DNA from: an uncultured Clostridia bacterium
GTDB lineage: Bacteria; Bacillota; Clostridia; Christensenellales; UBA1242
Length of the DNA: 29,288 nt
Direction of reading: 5' to 3'
Assembly (NCBI GenBank): GCA_947623795.1
Contig: CANQHS010000002.1
Coordinates: 1 to 29,288 of the forward strand
In this document: positions 7,452 to 14,633 of the stretch, one piece after another
Numbering within the stretch: position 1 is the first letter of the stretch
Layout: every line of letters begins with the position of its first letter
Program-made: the position numbers and the translations under genes
The notes under the pieces: model-generated
Databases searched by the model: none
The model's input: only the letters and a program-made list of their open reading frames with translations
Told to the model about the DNA's origin: nothing

Positions 7452-8289
7452 AATTTCCAACAAAGAACACTGCGAGCAAGCCTGGCCCGGTGTGGCAACC
7501 AATAACTTGGGTAAGTTCGGTTATAATTGGGGTCACGCCCAGCGTTTCGCTCAACATATTAGCGAGCTCTTTTGCATCGTCATAGCAATTAGCGTGGTCG
7601 ATGAAAACATATTTTTTCTCAGTTATGTTTTGAAGGCAGATTTTGCTCAGTTCGGAAATGGATTTTCGTCTTGAAATGACCTTCTTGAAGGCAACAAGTT
7701 TGCCTTGTTCGTCAACGCGTAAGATTGGCTTGATTTTAAGCAATGTTCCAATGAAGCCAGAAACTTTGCTAAGCCTGCCGCCACGAACGAGATATTTTAG
7801 CGCTTCAATGGTGAAAAAGCTATGCACATGCGGGATAAGTTTTGTAATTTCCTCTTTCACCTCGTCGATTGATTTGCTTTCGTTTATTAAATCCAACGCC
7901 TTTAAAACTAAAATGCCTTGTCCGGAAGCCGCATTGAGCGAATCGATGACAACAATTTTGTTTTCGTGAGTCTTGTTTAATTCGTCCGCAACGCGCATCA
8001 AAGTGCTTGTGCTAGCGCTAAGGCCAGAACTAAAGCCGATATGCAAAATATCCTCATGCTTAGTTAAGAGTTTTTCGAAATATTCTTTTGCTCTGAACTC
8101 GTTAATTTGCGTGGTTGTTGGAACTGAGCCGGCTTGCATTTTTTTATAGTAGCTTGCCGGGCTCAACTCCTCGCTCAAATCGTCATAGGTGTTGCCGTCC
8201 ATATAAATTTGCATGGGAATCATGCTAATGTTAAATTTTTCATAATATTCTTTTGGTAGATTCGCGGTTGAATCGGTGCTTAAAATCAT
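7450..8289 (-). CDS. DegV family fatty-acid-binding protein
   Basis: A 279-residue DegV protein. Members bind a fatty acid between two alpha/beta domains and, as FakB, present it to the kinase FakA for phosphorylation and use in phospholipid synthesis. The typical elements are visible: ILSTDSTANLP at the start, TTTQINEF near 98, IGFSSGLSAS, the KYLVRGGRLSK segment and the conserved end HTGPGLLAVFF. Its ATG overlaps the stop of the upstream RlmD-type gene in the 4-base ATGA, so translation should be coupled. It is the last gene of a tetR-methyltransferase-degV operon. A second DegV gene stands at 10280 on the other strand; the two may differ in fatty-acid preference. Confidence 0.92.
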   Translation of the reverse strand: MILSTDSTANLPKEYYEKFNISMIPMQIYMDGNTYDDLSEELSPASYYKKMQAGSVPTTTQINEFRAKEYFEKLLTKHEDILHIGFSSGLSASTSTLMRVADELNKTHENKIVVIDSLNAASGQGILVLKALDLINESKSIDEVKEEITKLIPHVHSFFTIEALKYLVRGGRLSKVSGFIGTLLKIKPILRVDEQGKLVAFKKVISRRKSISELSKICLQNITEKKYVFIDHANCYDDAKELANMLSETLGVTPIITELTQVIGCHTGPGLLAVFFVGN

Positions 8290-9554
8290 ATATTATCTCC
8301 TTTAAATTTAAGTTTTACTATCGTTTCCACATTCTTTGTGTTAGGGAACATATCAAATGGGGTTATTTCCTCTATTATATAATTATTTAAAATTTCTCGC
8401 AAGTCTTTAGCGAGGGCGATTGGATTACAAGAAATGTAAATTATGTCGTTAATTTTGTTAATTTGTTGCATTGTTTGCTTGCCAATTCCCTTTTTTGACG
8501 GGTCGAGAACAAGGACATCGGGCGATAAATCTTTTATTTTTTCATTAAAATCGCCCAAAATGTTAGTTAAATTCGTTATTTTGTTCGTTTTTTTCAAGTT
8601 TTCAGCGCTAAGGTGCGAACTTTTTTCAATTTCGATGCCATAAACTTGGCTGCTACACTTTGCAAGCATTGCGCTCAAAAGCCCTTCGCCACTAAACCCG
8701 TTCACAACAACTTTGTTAGTCAATCCGTAAGATTTAATAAGGTCAACTACTTTACTATATAATTTGTTTTGTATATTTATGTTTGTTTGATGAAAACCGC
8801 TTAGGTCCACCGAATAATTTATGTCAAAAAGCGAAGTCTTTATGTATTTTTCGCCCGCGATGTGCGTGCAATTTTGGGTTAAAATAACGCTATCTTTTCG
8901 TGTGTTCAAAAATAAATATAATCCCACATTTTCTATTTGTTTTTCTAGCATCGAATAGAAGGGCAGAAGGTCCAATTTTTGTTTTGCCACAACGCCCACA
9001 AGCGTTGTTCCGTCAATCGAACGCACAACTAAGTTTTTTATTTGGCTTATGTCACAAACTTTCGCGTAAGCCTTAAATATTTTTAAGACCTTATTTATGC
9101 TCTCGTTTGAAATTTGACATGAATCGATTGCAATTATGTCATTAGATTGCTTTTTATATAGTCCAATTTTGCGTGATACTGCAAAACTCGTTTTGTTGCG
9201 GTAAAAATAGTTGCTATCGGACGGTACGGTTGGGTTGACATGAACATCAATGCCTGCAATTTTCTTGATTGTTTTCCTAACAAGGTCACGCTTAAATTTA
9301 AGTTGTTCGCCATAAGCCATATGTTGCAAATCGCACCCGCCGCAAACTTTAAAATATGGGCATGGTGGAGTGACGCGATTTGGACTTTGAATGAGAATTT
9401 TGCTTATTTTTGCGATATCGTAGTTTTTAAAGCTGTTTGTTATGTTTGCATCCACTTTTTCGCCCACAATTGCGTAGTTCACAAGCGTTATTTTATTATC
9501 TATTTTGCCAACGCCCTCGCCGTTCATGCCATAGTCGAAAATATCAATTTGCAT
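8286..9554 (-). CDS. rlmD: 23S rRNA (uracil-5-)-methyltransferase, RlmD/RumA type
   Basis: A 422-residue SAM-dependent RNA m5U methyltransferase of the TrmA/RumA superfamily, acting on 23S rRNA in the cytoplasm. An N-terminal TRAM-like stretch precedes the Fe-S cysteines C65, C71, C74 (CPYFKVCGGC) and probably C146 (DSCQIS). The catalytic domain has FHQTNINIQN, the SAM loop NGFSGEG (normally DLFCG-like), DPSKKG (usually DPPRKG) and the nucleophile C376 in ISCNP. The usual His-Val-Glu near the end reads NVE, keeping the Glu. Which uridine is modified cannot be told. The ATG overlaps the end of the upstream tetR gene by 11 bases and the TGA overlaps degV by 4. Confidence 0.88.
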   Translation of the reverse strand: MQIDIFDYGMNGEGVGKIDNKITLVNYAIVGEKVDANITNSFKNYDIAKISKILIQSPNRVTPPCPYFKVCGGCDLQHMAYGEQLKFKRDLVRKTIKKIAGIDVHVNPTVPSDSNYFYRNKTSFAVSRKIGLYKKQSNDIIAIDSCQISNESINKVLKIFKAYAKVCDISQIKNLVVRSIDGTTLVGVVAKQKLDLLPFYSMLEKQIENVGLYLFLNTRKDSVILTQNCTHIAGEKYIKTSLFDINYSVDLSGFHQTNINIQNKLYSKVVDLIKSYGLTNKVVVNGFSGEGLLSAMLAKCSSQVYGIEIEKSSHLSAENLKKTNKITNLTNILGDFNEKIKDLSPDVLVLDPSKKGIGKQTMQQINKINDIIYISCNPIALAKDLREILNNYIIEEITPFDMFPNTKNVETIVKLKFKGDNI

Positions 9555-10119
9555 GGCGAATTATCCCGTTTAGGCCGTTCTTGACGAGTTGCGACAAAAA
9601 GGTGCACAAATGGTCGAGTTCGCAATTTATGTTGCCCTTGAACCACTCGGTGTAGCAATCCATAATTCCGCCCACAGTGTAGTTGACAACGAGTTTGAAC
9701 GAATCGAGATTTGTTACATATTTCATAACTTCGAAATTGTTTGAAATGGCGTTCATAATGTAGTGCTTTATTTTGTCAATAAGTTGAATGTTTTCTGCCG
9801 CGTTAATGATGAGCTTATAATACTCCAAATCTTCCTTTAAAATATTGTTGAGTTCGTTGAACAAAAGTTCGGGGTTGGTGCTTATGTCCTTTTGCCTAAA
9901 ACAAGTTTCAATCCCTTTAAATTTAAGGCTGACGACATCACCCAAATATTTTTCCACATCATCAACATTATTAAAGTGCAAATAAAATGTGCCGCGATTG
10001 ATTTCGGCGAGTTCAACAATGTCGGTAACGGAAATCTTTTTGCTCTTGTGAAGCAAGGTCAAATATGCCGAAGTGATTTTCTTTTTTGTGGCAATGCTGT
10101 TTTTGTATATCGCTTTCAT
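9544..10119 (-). CDS. TetR family transcriptional regulator
   Basis: A 191-residue regulator. The N-terminal HTH is clear at residues ~28-52 (ISVTDIVELAEINRGTFYLHF), followed by a helical ligand domain. The C-terminal part, with a YTVGGIMDCYTEWFKG segment, resembles the TetR_C type found with dihydroxyacetone-kinase-like regulators. I chose ATG at 10119: a perfect promoter (TTGACA, 17 bp, TATAAT) ends 7 nt before it, so the mRNA is expected to be leaderless. The longer frame starting with TTG at 10155 begins in the -35 box. It leads an operon with the RlmD-type gene and degV and is divergent from the second degV, so control of fatty-acid binding proteins is an inference from context. Confidence 0.85.
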   Translation of the reverse strand: MKAIYKNSIATKKKITSAYLTLLHKSKKISVTDIVELAEINRGTFYLHFNNVDDVEKYLGDVVSLKFKGIETCFRQKDISTNPELLFNELNNILKEDLEYYKLIINAAENIQLIDKIKHYIMNAISNNFEVMKYVTNLDSFKLVVNYTVGGIMDCYTEWFKGNINCELDHLCTFLSQLVKNGLNGIIRHAN

Positions 10120-10126
10120 GTCGTTT

Positions 10127-10155
10127 ATTATATAAAAATTCAACAGATTTGTCAA
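10127..10155 (-). promoter_or_regulatory. Consensus promoter of tetR, giving a leaderless mRNA
   Basis: TTGACA (10155-10150), 17-bp spacer, TATAAT (10132-10127), then 7 nt to ATG 10119. Confidence 0.8.
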
Positions 10156-10212
10156 TTGTTGTTTAAAGTTTTTTTAGATTTCACAAAATTTATCAATTTT
10201 TTTATTTTTTTA

Positions 10213-10241
10213 TTGAGTTATATTGCCGCTTTTATTATAAT
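10213..10241 (+). promoter_or_regulatory. Promoter of the second degV gene
   Basis: TTGAGT (10213-10218), 17-bp spacer, TATAAT (10236-10241). The start near 10248 gives a ~32-nt leader with AAGGAG. Confidence 0.7.
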
Positions 10242-10279
10242 ACAATTATAAACAAATGTTTATTATTCAAAGGAGAATT

Positions 10280-11197
10280 ATGAAAAAAATTGGTTTGGTG
10301 ATTGACAATTCGGCGGCAATTTCGCCCGAAGAAATGAAGAGATTAAAAGTGGCAAAACAAGTGCCAATTTCGTTTATTGTGAACGGAGAAGAATATTATG
10401 AAGGCGAGAACATGACCTATGAAGAGTTCTATAAATATCTTGCCGACAAAAAGACGGAAGTTAGCACTTCGCAGCCCAGCATTGAAGTTGTTAAATCGGC
10501 ATGGAGAGAAGTTTTGAAGGATTATGACGAACTTGTGTATATCCTTCTATCTAGCGGGCTTAGCGAGGCTTGCAACACTGCCATAAACGCTAGCCATGAG
10601 CCTGAATTTGAGGGCAGAGTTTTTGTGCCTAACAATCAGCGCGTGGCATATATGAACAAGGTGGCTTTTTATGAAACTCGCTATCTAATCGACCAAGGAA
10701 AATCCGGCCGCGAAATTAAAGAATATTTGGAAAAGACAAAAGCCGATTGCGGAGTTTATATCGCGGTTGACACCTTAAAATATTTGAAAAAGGGAGGGCG
10801 AGTTACTCCCGCTGCGGCGGCAATTGGAACGCTTTTGAACATCAAGCCAATTTTGCAAATCCATGGCGGAAAACTTGACGCGTATGCAAAAGTTATGAGC
10901 ATGCGCCAAGCGAGAGCAAAAATGATTCAAGCCATGCGAAAAGAGATTATGGAAAAATTTCCAGACGAATATAAAGAGGGCAAAGTTTACATCGGCATGG
11001 CACACAGCGAGCCAGATTTGAATAGCCAAGAACTTCAAGATTTCATCAAGGAAGTTAAGGCCGCTTGCCCAAATTTGCCATTCTTCACTTGCGACCCATT
11101 GCCGCTATTCATCGTTTGCCACACCGGGCCGGGGGCTTTGGCGTGCGGCTATTGCGTGGATAGGCTAGGCATTATAAAAGACATGAAAAAAGATTAG
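10280..11197 (+). CDS. DegV family fatty-acid-binding protein (second copy)
   Basis: A 305-residue DegV protein with the same fold and probable FakB-type role as the product at 7450-8289, but clearly divergent in sequence. Typical elements are VIDNSAAISPEEM at the start (the usual DSTA reads NSAA), STSQPSIE, LSSGLSEACN, DTLKYLKKGGRV and the end VCHTGPGALACGY. I chose ATG 10280 with ribosome site AAGGAG four bases upstream; the frame is open from 10256 but the extra residues are unlike the family. It is divergent from tetR, separated by about 160 bp, and is followed after 4 bases by a YigZ-like gene, probably in one transcript. Confidence 0.9.
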   Translation: MKKIGLVIDNSAAISPEEMKRLKVAKQVPISFIVNGEEYYEGENMTYEEFYKYLADKKTEVSTSQPSIEVVKSAWREVLKDYDELVYILLSSGLSEACNTAINASHEPEFEGRVFVPNNQRVAYMNKVAFYETRYLIDQGKSGREIKEYLEKTKADCGVYIAVDTLKYLKKGGRVTPAAAAIGTLLNIKPILQIHGGKLDAYAKVMSMRQARAKMIQAMRKEIMEKFPDEYKEGKVYIGMAHSEPDLNSQELQDFIKEVKAACPNLPFFTCDPLPLFIVCHTGPGALACGYCVDRLGIIKDMKKD

Positions 11198-11201
11198 AAC
11201 T

Positions 11202-11546
11202 ATGGAAACAAATGAAATTGTTATTAACAAATCGCGTTTTGTGGCATATAAATTTGAGTTGACTTGCCTTGACGATGTTAAAAAGCATTTGGAAAATTTA
11301 AAAAAAGAACACAAAAAAGCAACTCACATTTGTTATGCCTATGTTTTTAATATCGATGTGGTTAGTGAGAAATGTTTTGACGATGGCGAGCCAAATGGCA
11401 CGGCGGGATATCCAATTTTGAACGTGATTAAAAAACGAGGGGAAACAAACATCCTCGTTGCAGTTGTCCGATATTTTGGCGGCATCAAACTTGGCGCGGG
11501 CGGGCTAACGCGAGCATACACAAAAGCCGCCAGCAGCCTATTTTAA
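11202..11546 (+). CDS. YigZ/IMPACT family protein, N-terminal domain only
   Basis: A 114-residue protein made of the IMPACT (UPF0029) domain. The conserved core is present: HICYAYVF, then DDGEPNGTAGYPIL, then VVRYFGGIKLGAGGLTRAY. Full-length YigZ proteins are about 200 residues and have a second ferredoxin-like domain, which is missing here; the frame stops shortly after the first domain and a terminator follows at once, so this looks like a short natural form or a truncation long ago rather than a frameshift. The family is linked to translation or ribosome-associated regulation, but the precise role in bacteria is not settled. It starts 4 bases after the degV stop, without a clear ribosome site, suggesting coupling. 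Confidence 0.85.
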   Translation: METNEIVINKSRFVAYKFELTCLDDVKKHLENLKKEHKKATHICYAYVFNIDVVSEKCFDDGEPNGTAGYPILNVIKKRGETNILVAVVRYFGGIKLGAGGLTRAYTKAASSLF

Positions 11547-11573
11547 AAATTCCACAAATTGTGGAATTTTTTG
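11545..11573. terminator. Terminator after the YigZ-like gene
   Basis: TTCCACAA (11550-11557) and TTGTGGAA (11559-11566), flanked by A-run and T-run, directly at the stop. It may also serve the convergent zincin gene. Confidence 0.75.
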
Positions 11574-11632
11574 TTTTACAATTTTTTTTACACTAATTTT
11601 ATTTGTTGATAATATTTTCATCATTTAAGTTT

Positions 11633-12475
11633 TTAGATTATAACGCCGCCCTTATTTTTGGCAACTGGGATTTTAACATCAAGGTCATAATCTAGCCCGA
11701 TGTAGGCAGAAAGATTTCGCCTTGTTAAATGTTGCTCTTCATATTCGCTAATCTTATCTTCTCTATCAAGTTTTACAAGTTTTTTAAAGTTCAACAAAAA
11801 GTCTTTATAATCCTCATCGGTTTCGTTTGCGACAATGTCGTTAAGCAATTTGTCCATATAGATAAAGCTTAGCATATTGGCTTCGATTTCCATTGGGTGG
11901 GTGAAGTCGATATTTTCAATTGCGCTTTCGCTCGACTTTGCAAGCACATCGAAATTTTCTTCAGTTGCGTTGCGTTGAACATAATCCAAAATCATCCTAT
12001 TTTGGTCCTTATAGTTATCATATAAGGCTTTGTTCAAAATAATCTGCACAATATGTTGAAATTCGTGGCCCGAAATTGTGAGCTTATATATAAAATAATG
12101 CAGCGCCAAATCGTTTGTGAGACCGTATGACCTAAATCGCTTTTTAAAAGCGGCGGTGTAAAGCAAATTGTTGTGGCGATTGATTTTCATGTCATCTCGC
12201 AAAAAATATACTTCAAACTTATTGTGCTGTTCCAAATAGTGGAGATACGCTTCCGTTTTTTCATATTGAAGTTTTTTAACAAGGCGGATGTCTATATCAT
12301 AATTTTCGCTAGATAGCGAATTGATTCGCATTATATATTCCAAATACATAAGCAAAAAATTGTTTGTTTCATCCGCCGAGATTGAGTTGTTCTTATATAT
12401 AATTTTAAAATACTCGTTCATTGAGTCCAAGAGTTTTTGATCAGTAAATTTTGTTATCTTTTGTGCGTGTTTCAT
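11633..12475 (-). CDS. Putative zinc metallopeptidase-like protein (HEXXH), unknown family
   Basis: A 280-residue soluble protein without signal peptide or membrane segment. It contains HEFQH (residues 137-141), a complete HEXXH zinc motif in a helical context (KLTISGHEFQHIVQ). About 55 residues later comes HPMEIEANML, whose Glu (E196 or E198) could be the third ligand, as in gluzincin-type peptidases. No known family is recognised, so peptidase activity is an inference from the motif spacing. I chose the ATG at 12475 because TTGACA-16-TATAAT ends 7 nt before it; an upstream in-frame ATG at 12484 lies within that -10 box. It is divergent from argS across less than 90 bp. Confidence 0.65.
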   Translation of the reverse strand: MKHAQKITKFTDQKLLDSMNEYFKIIYKNNSISADETNNFLLMYLEYIMRINSLSSENYDIDIRLVKKLQYEKTEAYLHYLEQHNKFEVYFLRDDMKINRHNNLLYTAAFKKRFRSYGLTNDLALHYFIYKLTISGHEFQHIVQIILNKALYDNYKDQNRMILDYVQRNATEENFDVLAKSSESAIENIDFTHPMEIEANMLSFIYMDKLLNDIVANETDEDYKDFLLNFKKLVKLDREDKISEYEEQHLTRRNLSAYIGLDYDLDVKIPVAKNKGGVII

Positions 12476-12482
12476 GTTGTCC

Positions 12483-12510
12483 ATTATACAACAATTTTAG
12501 AACTTGTCAA
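12483..12510 (-). promoter_or_regulatory. Consensus promoter of the zincin-like gene, leaderless
   Basis: TTGACA (12510-12505), 16-bp spacer, TATAAT (12488-12483), then 7 nt to ATG 12475. The alternative ATG 12484-12482 shares bases with the -10 box. Confidence 0.78.
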
Positions 12511-12527
12511 GATGTTTTAAAAATTAA

Positions 12528-12556
12528 TTGCAAAATTTTTTTTTTTGGTGTAAAAT
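12528..12556 (+). promoter_or_regulatory. Promoter of argS with a T11 tract in its spacer, leaderless
   Basis: TTGCAA (12528-12533), 17-bp spacer, TAAAAT (12551-12556), then 7 nt to ATG 12564. The spacer contains eleven T in a row (12536-12546). Confidence 0.7.
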
Positions 12557-12563
12557 GCCTTAT

Positions 12564-14234
12564 ATGAATATAAAAGAACTCATTGCAGATAGCATAAATT
12601 ATTCAATTGAAGGCGTAGATTTTAAAAAGCTTATTGTGGAAAGTGCGTCCCCAGACAAAGGGGACTATTGCTTGCCTTGTTTCTCGCTTTCCAAGATTTT
12701 AAAACGCAATCCGTTTATAATCGCCAACGACATCAAAAAATGTGTTAAACTTGGCGGAGCAATACAACATGTTGAGGTGGTCACCGGCTATCTTAATTTC
12801 TTTTTAAACAAAGCAGAAATTGCAAATCAAATTTTGACAGGATTTAAGGGCAAATTTGCCACCACTGAAGGCGAAAATAAGACTGTGCTTATCGACTATG
12901 GTAGCCCAAATCTTGCAAAATATCTCCATATCGGTCATCTTAAAACGATTATTATTGGCGAGAGCCTTGCCCGCCTTTATGATTTGTTTGGCTATGATGT
13001 CAAGAGATTGTGCTATAGCGGGGACTATGGCACTCCATTTGGCATGATGATTGCGGGGATGTTTAAGTATGGCAGCATGGACGAAGTTCTTAAAAAGGGC
13101 AACGAGGCTTTGCAAGACTATTATGTGAAGTTTAATGCGGAATTGGGGAAGAAGCCCGAACTTATTGATGAAGCGCGCGAAATTTTCAAAAAAATTGAAG
13201 ATAGGGATAAAGAAATCTACCCAATATACGAAAAAATCATCGAAATCGCTCTAAAAGAAGCAAAACAAATGTTTTCTGTGCTTGGCGTTAAGTTTGACGA
13301 CTTCCGTGGCGAGATGTACTATAATCAATTTGTTCCAAAAATTGTTAAAGAGCTAGAGAAAAAGAATTTGCTTCAAGAGAGCGAGGGCGCAAAAATCGTG
13401 GATTTGAGCCCATATAAATTGACCCCTTCCGTGATTATTAAAAATGACGGAACTTCGCTTTACACAACGCGTGATATTTGCGCTGTTATTGAAAGACATA
13501 AAGAATATAAGTTCGATAAAATGCTATATGTGACCGATGTCGCACAAATTTTGAACTTCAAACAACTCATCAAAATCATGGAACTTATGGGCTATGATTT
13601 CTATAAGGATATGGAGCATGTCCCTTATGGCAGATTCAGTTTGCCAGACGGAAAAATTAGCTCAAGAAAGGGCAAACAGGCAGTTTTGACCGACCTTATT
13701 GCCTACATTATAGATAAAGCTAAAGATGTGATTAAAAATAGGCATTTTTCATATGAAAATCCTGAAAAAGTGGTGAAAATTGTTGCCCGCGCTGTGCTTA
13801 ATTATAGCGTTTTAAAAGTGGAGCGCATTAAAGATTGCGTGTTTGACATCGAGCAAGCGTTCTCTTTTGATGGCGAAACTGCACCTTATATGCTTTACAC
13901 CTACACAAGGCTTGAAAGCATATTGAGAAAGTATGAAAAACTTTCCGCCAAGCCGGACTATTCTTGCTTTGACGATGATGCATTTATGCTTACAAAATAC
14001 ATAAACGATTTCGGCATAACCTTGCACACGAGTTTGGGAAAACGAGATATTAGCATTGTTTGCAAACGCGTTATGGATATGTGCAAAACATTTAATCATT
14101 TCTACACAAATTGCAAAGTTCTGGACGGCAACCCTGCCACTACAAACGCGAAAATCAACCTCGTTAAGGCGCTAAAATCCACCCTAAAGACCGGCTTCAA
14201 CATAATGTGCATGGACCCCCTAAAGGAAATGTAA
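12564..14234 (+). CDS. argS: Arginyl-tRNA synthetase
   Basis: A 556-residue class I aminoacyl-tRNA synthetase joining arginine to tRNA-Arg. An N-terminal additional domain (~1-95) is followed by the catalytic domain with HIGH at 122-125 (in SPNLAKYLHIGHLKT) and the KMSKS counterpart as KISSRKG near residue 360. The C-terminal helical anticodon-binding (DALR) domain starts near residue 440, with the typical FDGETAPYMLYTYTRLESILRK stretch broken as FDGETAPYMLY and YTRLESILRK. The best start is ATG 12564: the product then begins MNIKELIADS, and a promoter ends 7 nt before. The longer frame from TTG 12528 covers the promoter and adds residues unlike the family. Length is normal. Confidence 0.95.
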   Translation: MNIKELIADSINYSIEGVDFKKLIVESASPDKGDYCLPCFSLSKILKRNPFIIANDIKKCVKLGGAIQHVEVVTGYLNFFLNKAEIANQILTGFKGKFATTEGENKTVLIDYGSPNLAKYLHIGHLKTIIIGESLARLYDLFGYDVKRLCYSGDYGTPFGMMIAGMFKYGSMDEVLKKGNEALQDYYVKFNAELGKKPELIDEAREIFKKIEDRDKEIYPIYEKIIEIALKEAKQMFSVLGVKFDDFRGEMYYNQFVPKIVKELEKKNLLQESEGAKIVDLSPYKLTPSVIIKNDGTSLYTTRDICAVIERHKEYKFDKMLYVTDVAQILNFKQLIKIMELMGYDFYKDMEHVPYGRFSLPDGKISSRKGKQAVLTDLIAYIIDKAKDVIKNRHFSYENPEKVVKIVARAVLNYSVLKVERIKDCVFDIEQAFSFDGETAPYMLYTYTRLESILRKYEKLSAKPDYSCFDDDAFMLTKYINDFGITLHTSLGKRDISIVCKRVMDMCKTFNHFYTNCKVLDGNPATTNAKINLVKALKSTLKTGFNIMCMDPLKEM

Positions 14235-14252
14235 ATATCTTTCCAAAAACTA

Positions 14253-14281
14253 TTGACAAACACAAAACAAATTGTTATTAT
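14253..14281 (+). promoter_or_regulatory. Promoter of the host tRNA-Thr locus
   Basis: TTGACA (14253-14258), 17-bp spacer, TATTAT (14276-14281), start near 14288. It now drives the broken 5' half and could read into the element's intact tRNA-Thr about 240 bp downstream. Confidence 0.65.
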
Positions 14282-14345
14282 TGTTGTGCTTAATAAAAAG
14301 GCACAACAAAATACACGCTACTGTGCGAAGGCGGCGAGCAGCGTG
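14281..14345 (+). repeat. Two inverted repeats in the tRNA-Thr leader
   Basis: TTGTTGTGC (14281-14289) pairs with GCACAACAA (14301-14309), and CACGCT (14314-14319) pairs with AGCGTG (14340-14345). There is no T-run, so these are leader structures or an argS 3' end rather than clear terminators. Confidence 0.45.
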
Positions 14346-14352
14346 CTTATAT

Positions 14353-14389
14353 GCTACTGTGGCTCAGGGGTAGAGCACCACCTTGGTAA
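14353..14389 (+). pseudogene. Host tRNA-Thr(GGT), 5' half, split by the element
   Basis: Acceptor strand GCTACTG, D arm, 5' anticodon stem CCACC and anticodon loop TTGGTAA are intact; after A14389 the match to tRNA stops. The matching 3' half is at 23629-23674, whose acceptor strand CAGTAGC pairs fully with GCTACTG. Joined at CTTGGTAA the two give a complete 75-nt tRNA with CCA. Confidence 0.88.
14382..14389. other. Left attachment core of the integrative element
   Basis: CTTGGTAA, the last base of the 5' anticodon stem plus the 7-nt anticodon loop. The same 8 bases occur at 23629-23636; sequences outside the core differ on both element sides. A crossover in the anticodon loop is usual for tyrosine integrases. 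Confidence 0.85.
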
Positions 14390-14475
14390 TTATATACTTT
14401 ACCGTTGGCAAATAGTGCAAAACTCCTTTAAAATAAATGATTTTGCTATGTTGTAGTTTGTGCTAAAATCAAAAA

Positions 14476-14506
14476 GTGTAAAAAAATTGTAAAAAAGTTG
14501 TAAAAA
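14476..14506 (+). repeat. Three helically phased TGTAAAAA repeats near the left end
   Basis: GTAAAAA starts at 14478, 14489 and 14500, an exact 11-bp period, about 90-115 bp inside the attachment core. They may be arm-type binding sites for the integrase, or iterons. Confidence 0.45.
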
Positions 14507-14531
14507 TTTAATCGTAGGCAACAGCCTATAT

Positions 14532-14606
14532 GCTAATGTGGCTCAGGGGTAGAGCACCACCTTGGTAAGGTGGGGGTCGCGGGTCCGATTCCCGCCATTA
14601 GCTCCA
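14532..14606 (+). tRNA. tRNA-Thr(GGT), intact, carried by the element
   Basis: A 75-nt cloverleaf with encoded CCA: acceptor GCTAATG/CATTAGC, D arm GCTC/GAGC, anticodon stem CCACC/GGTGG with loop TTGGTAA (anticodon GGT), and T arm GCGGG/CCCGC with a TTCGATT-like loop read here as TCCGATT. Compared with the rejoined host gene it differs only at one acceptor pair, A-T instead of C-G, a compensatory change. It lies inside the element, so it can replace the tRNA the insertion destroyed. A terminator follows. Confidence 0.95.
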
Positions 14607-14608
14607 TT

Positions 14609-14633
14609 AATCTTGCATTGTGCAAGATTTTTT
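14609..14633 (+). terminator. Terminator of the element tRNA-Thr
   Basis: AATCTTGCA (14609-14617), loop TTG, TGCAAGATT (14621-14629), then T-rich. It touches the stop codon of the convergent hydrolase gene. Confidence 0.8.

Noticed and set aside
10120..10155. Longer tetR start at TTG 10155
   Set aside because: The TTG is the -35 box TTGACA of the gene's own promoter; ATG 10119 is better placed.
12528..12563. Longer argS start at TTG 12528
   Set aside because: The extension covers the -35, T11 spacer and -10, and adds residues unlike ArgRS.
14281..14352. T-box riboswitch before the tRNA-Thr
   Set aside because: The leader is short and lacks a T-box sequence and a following synthetase gene.
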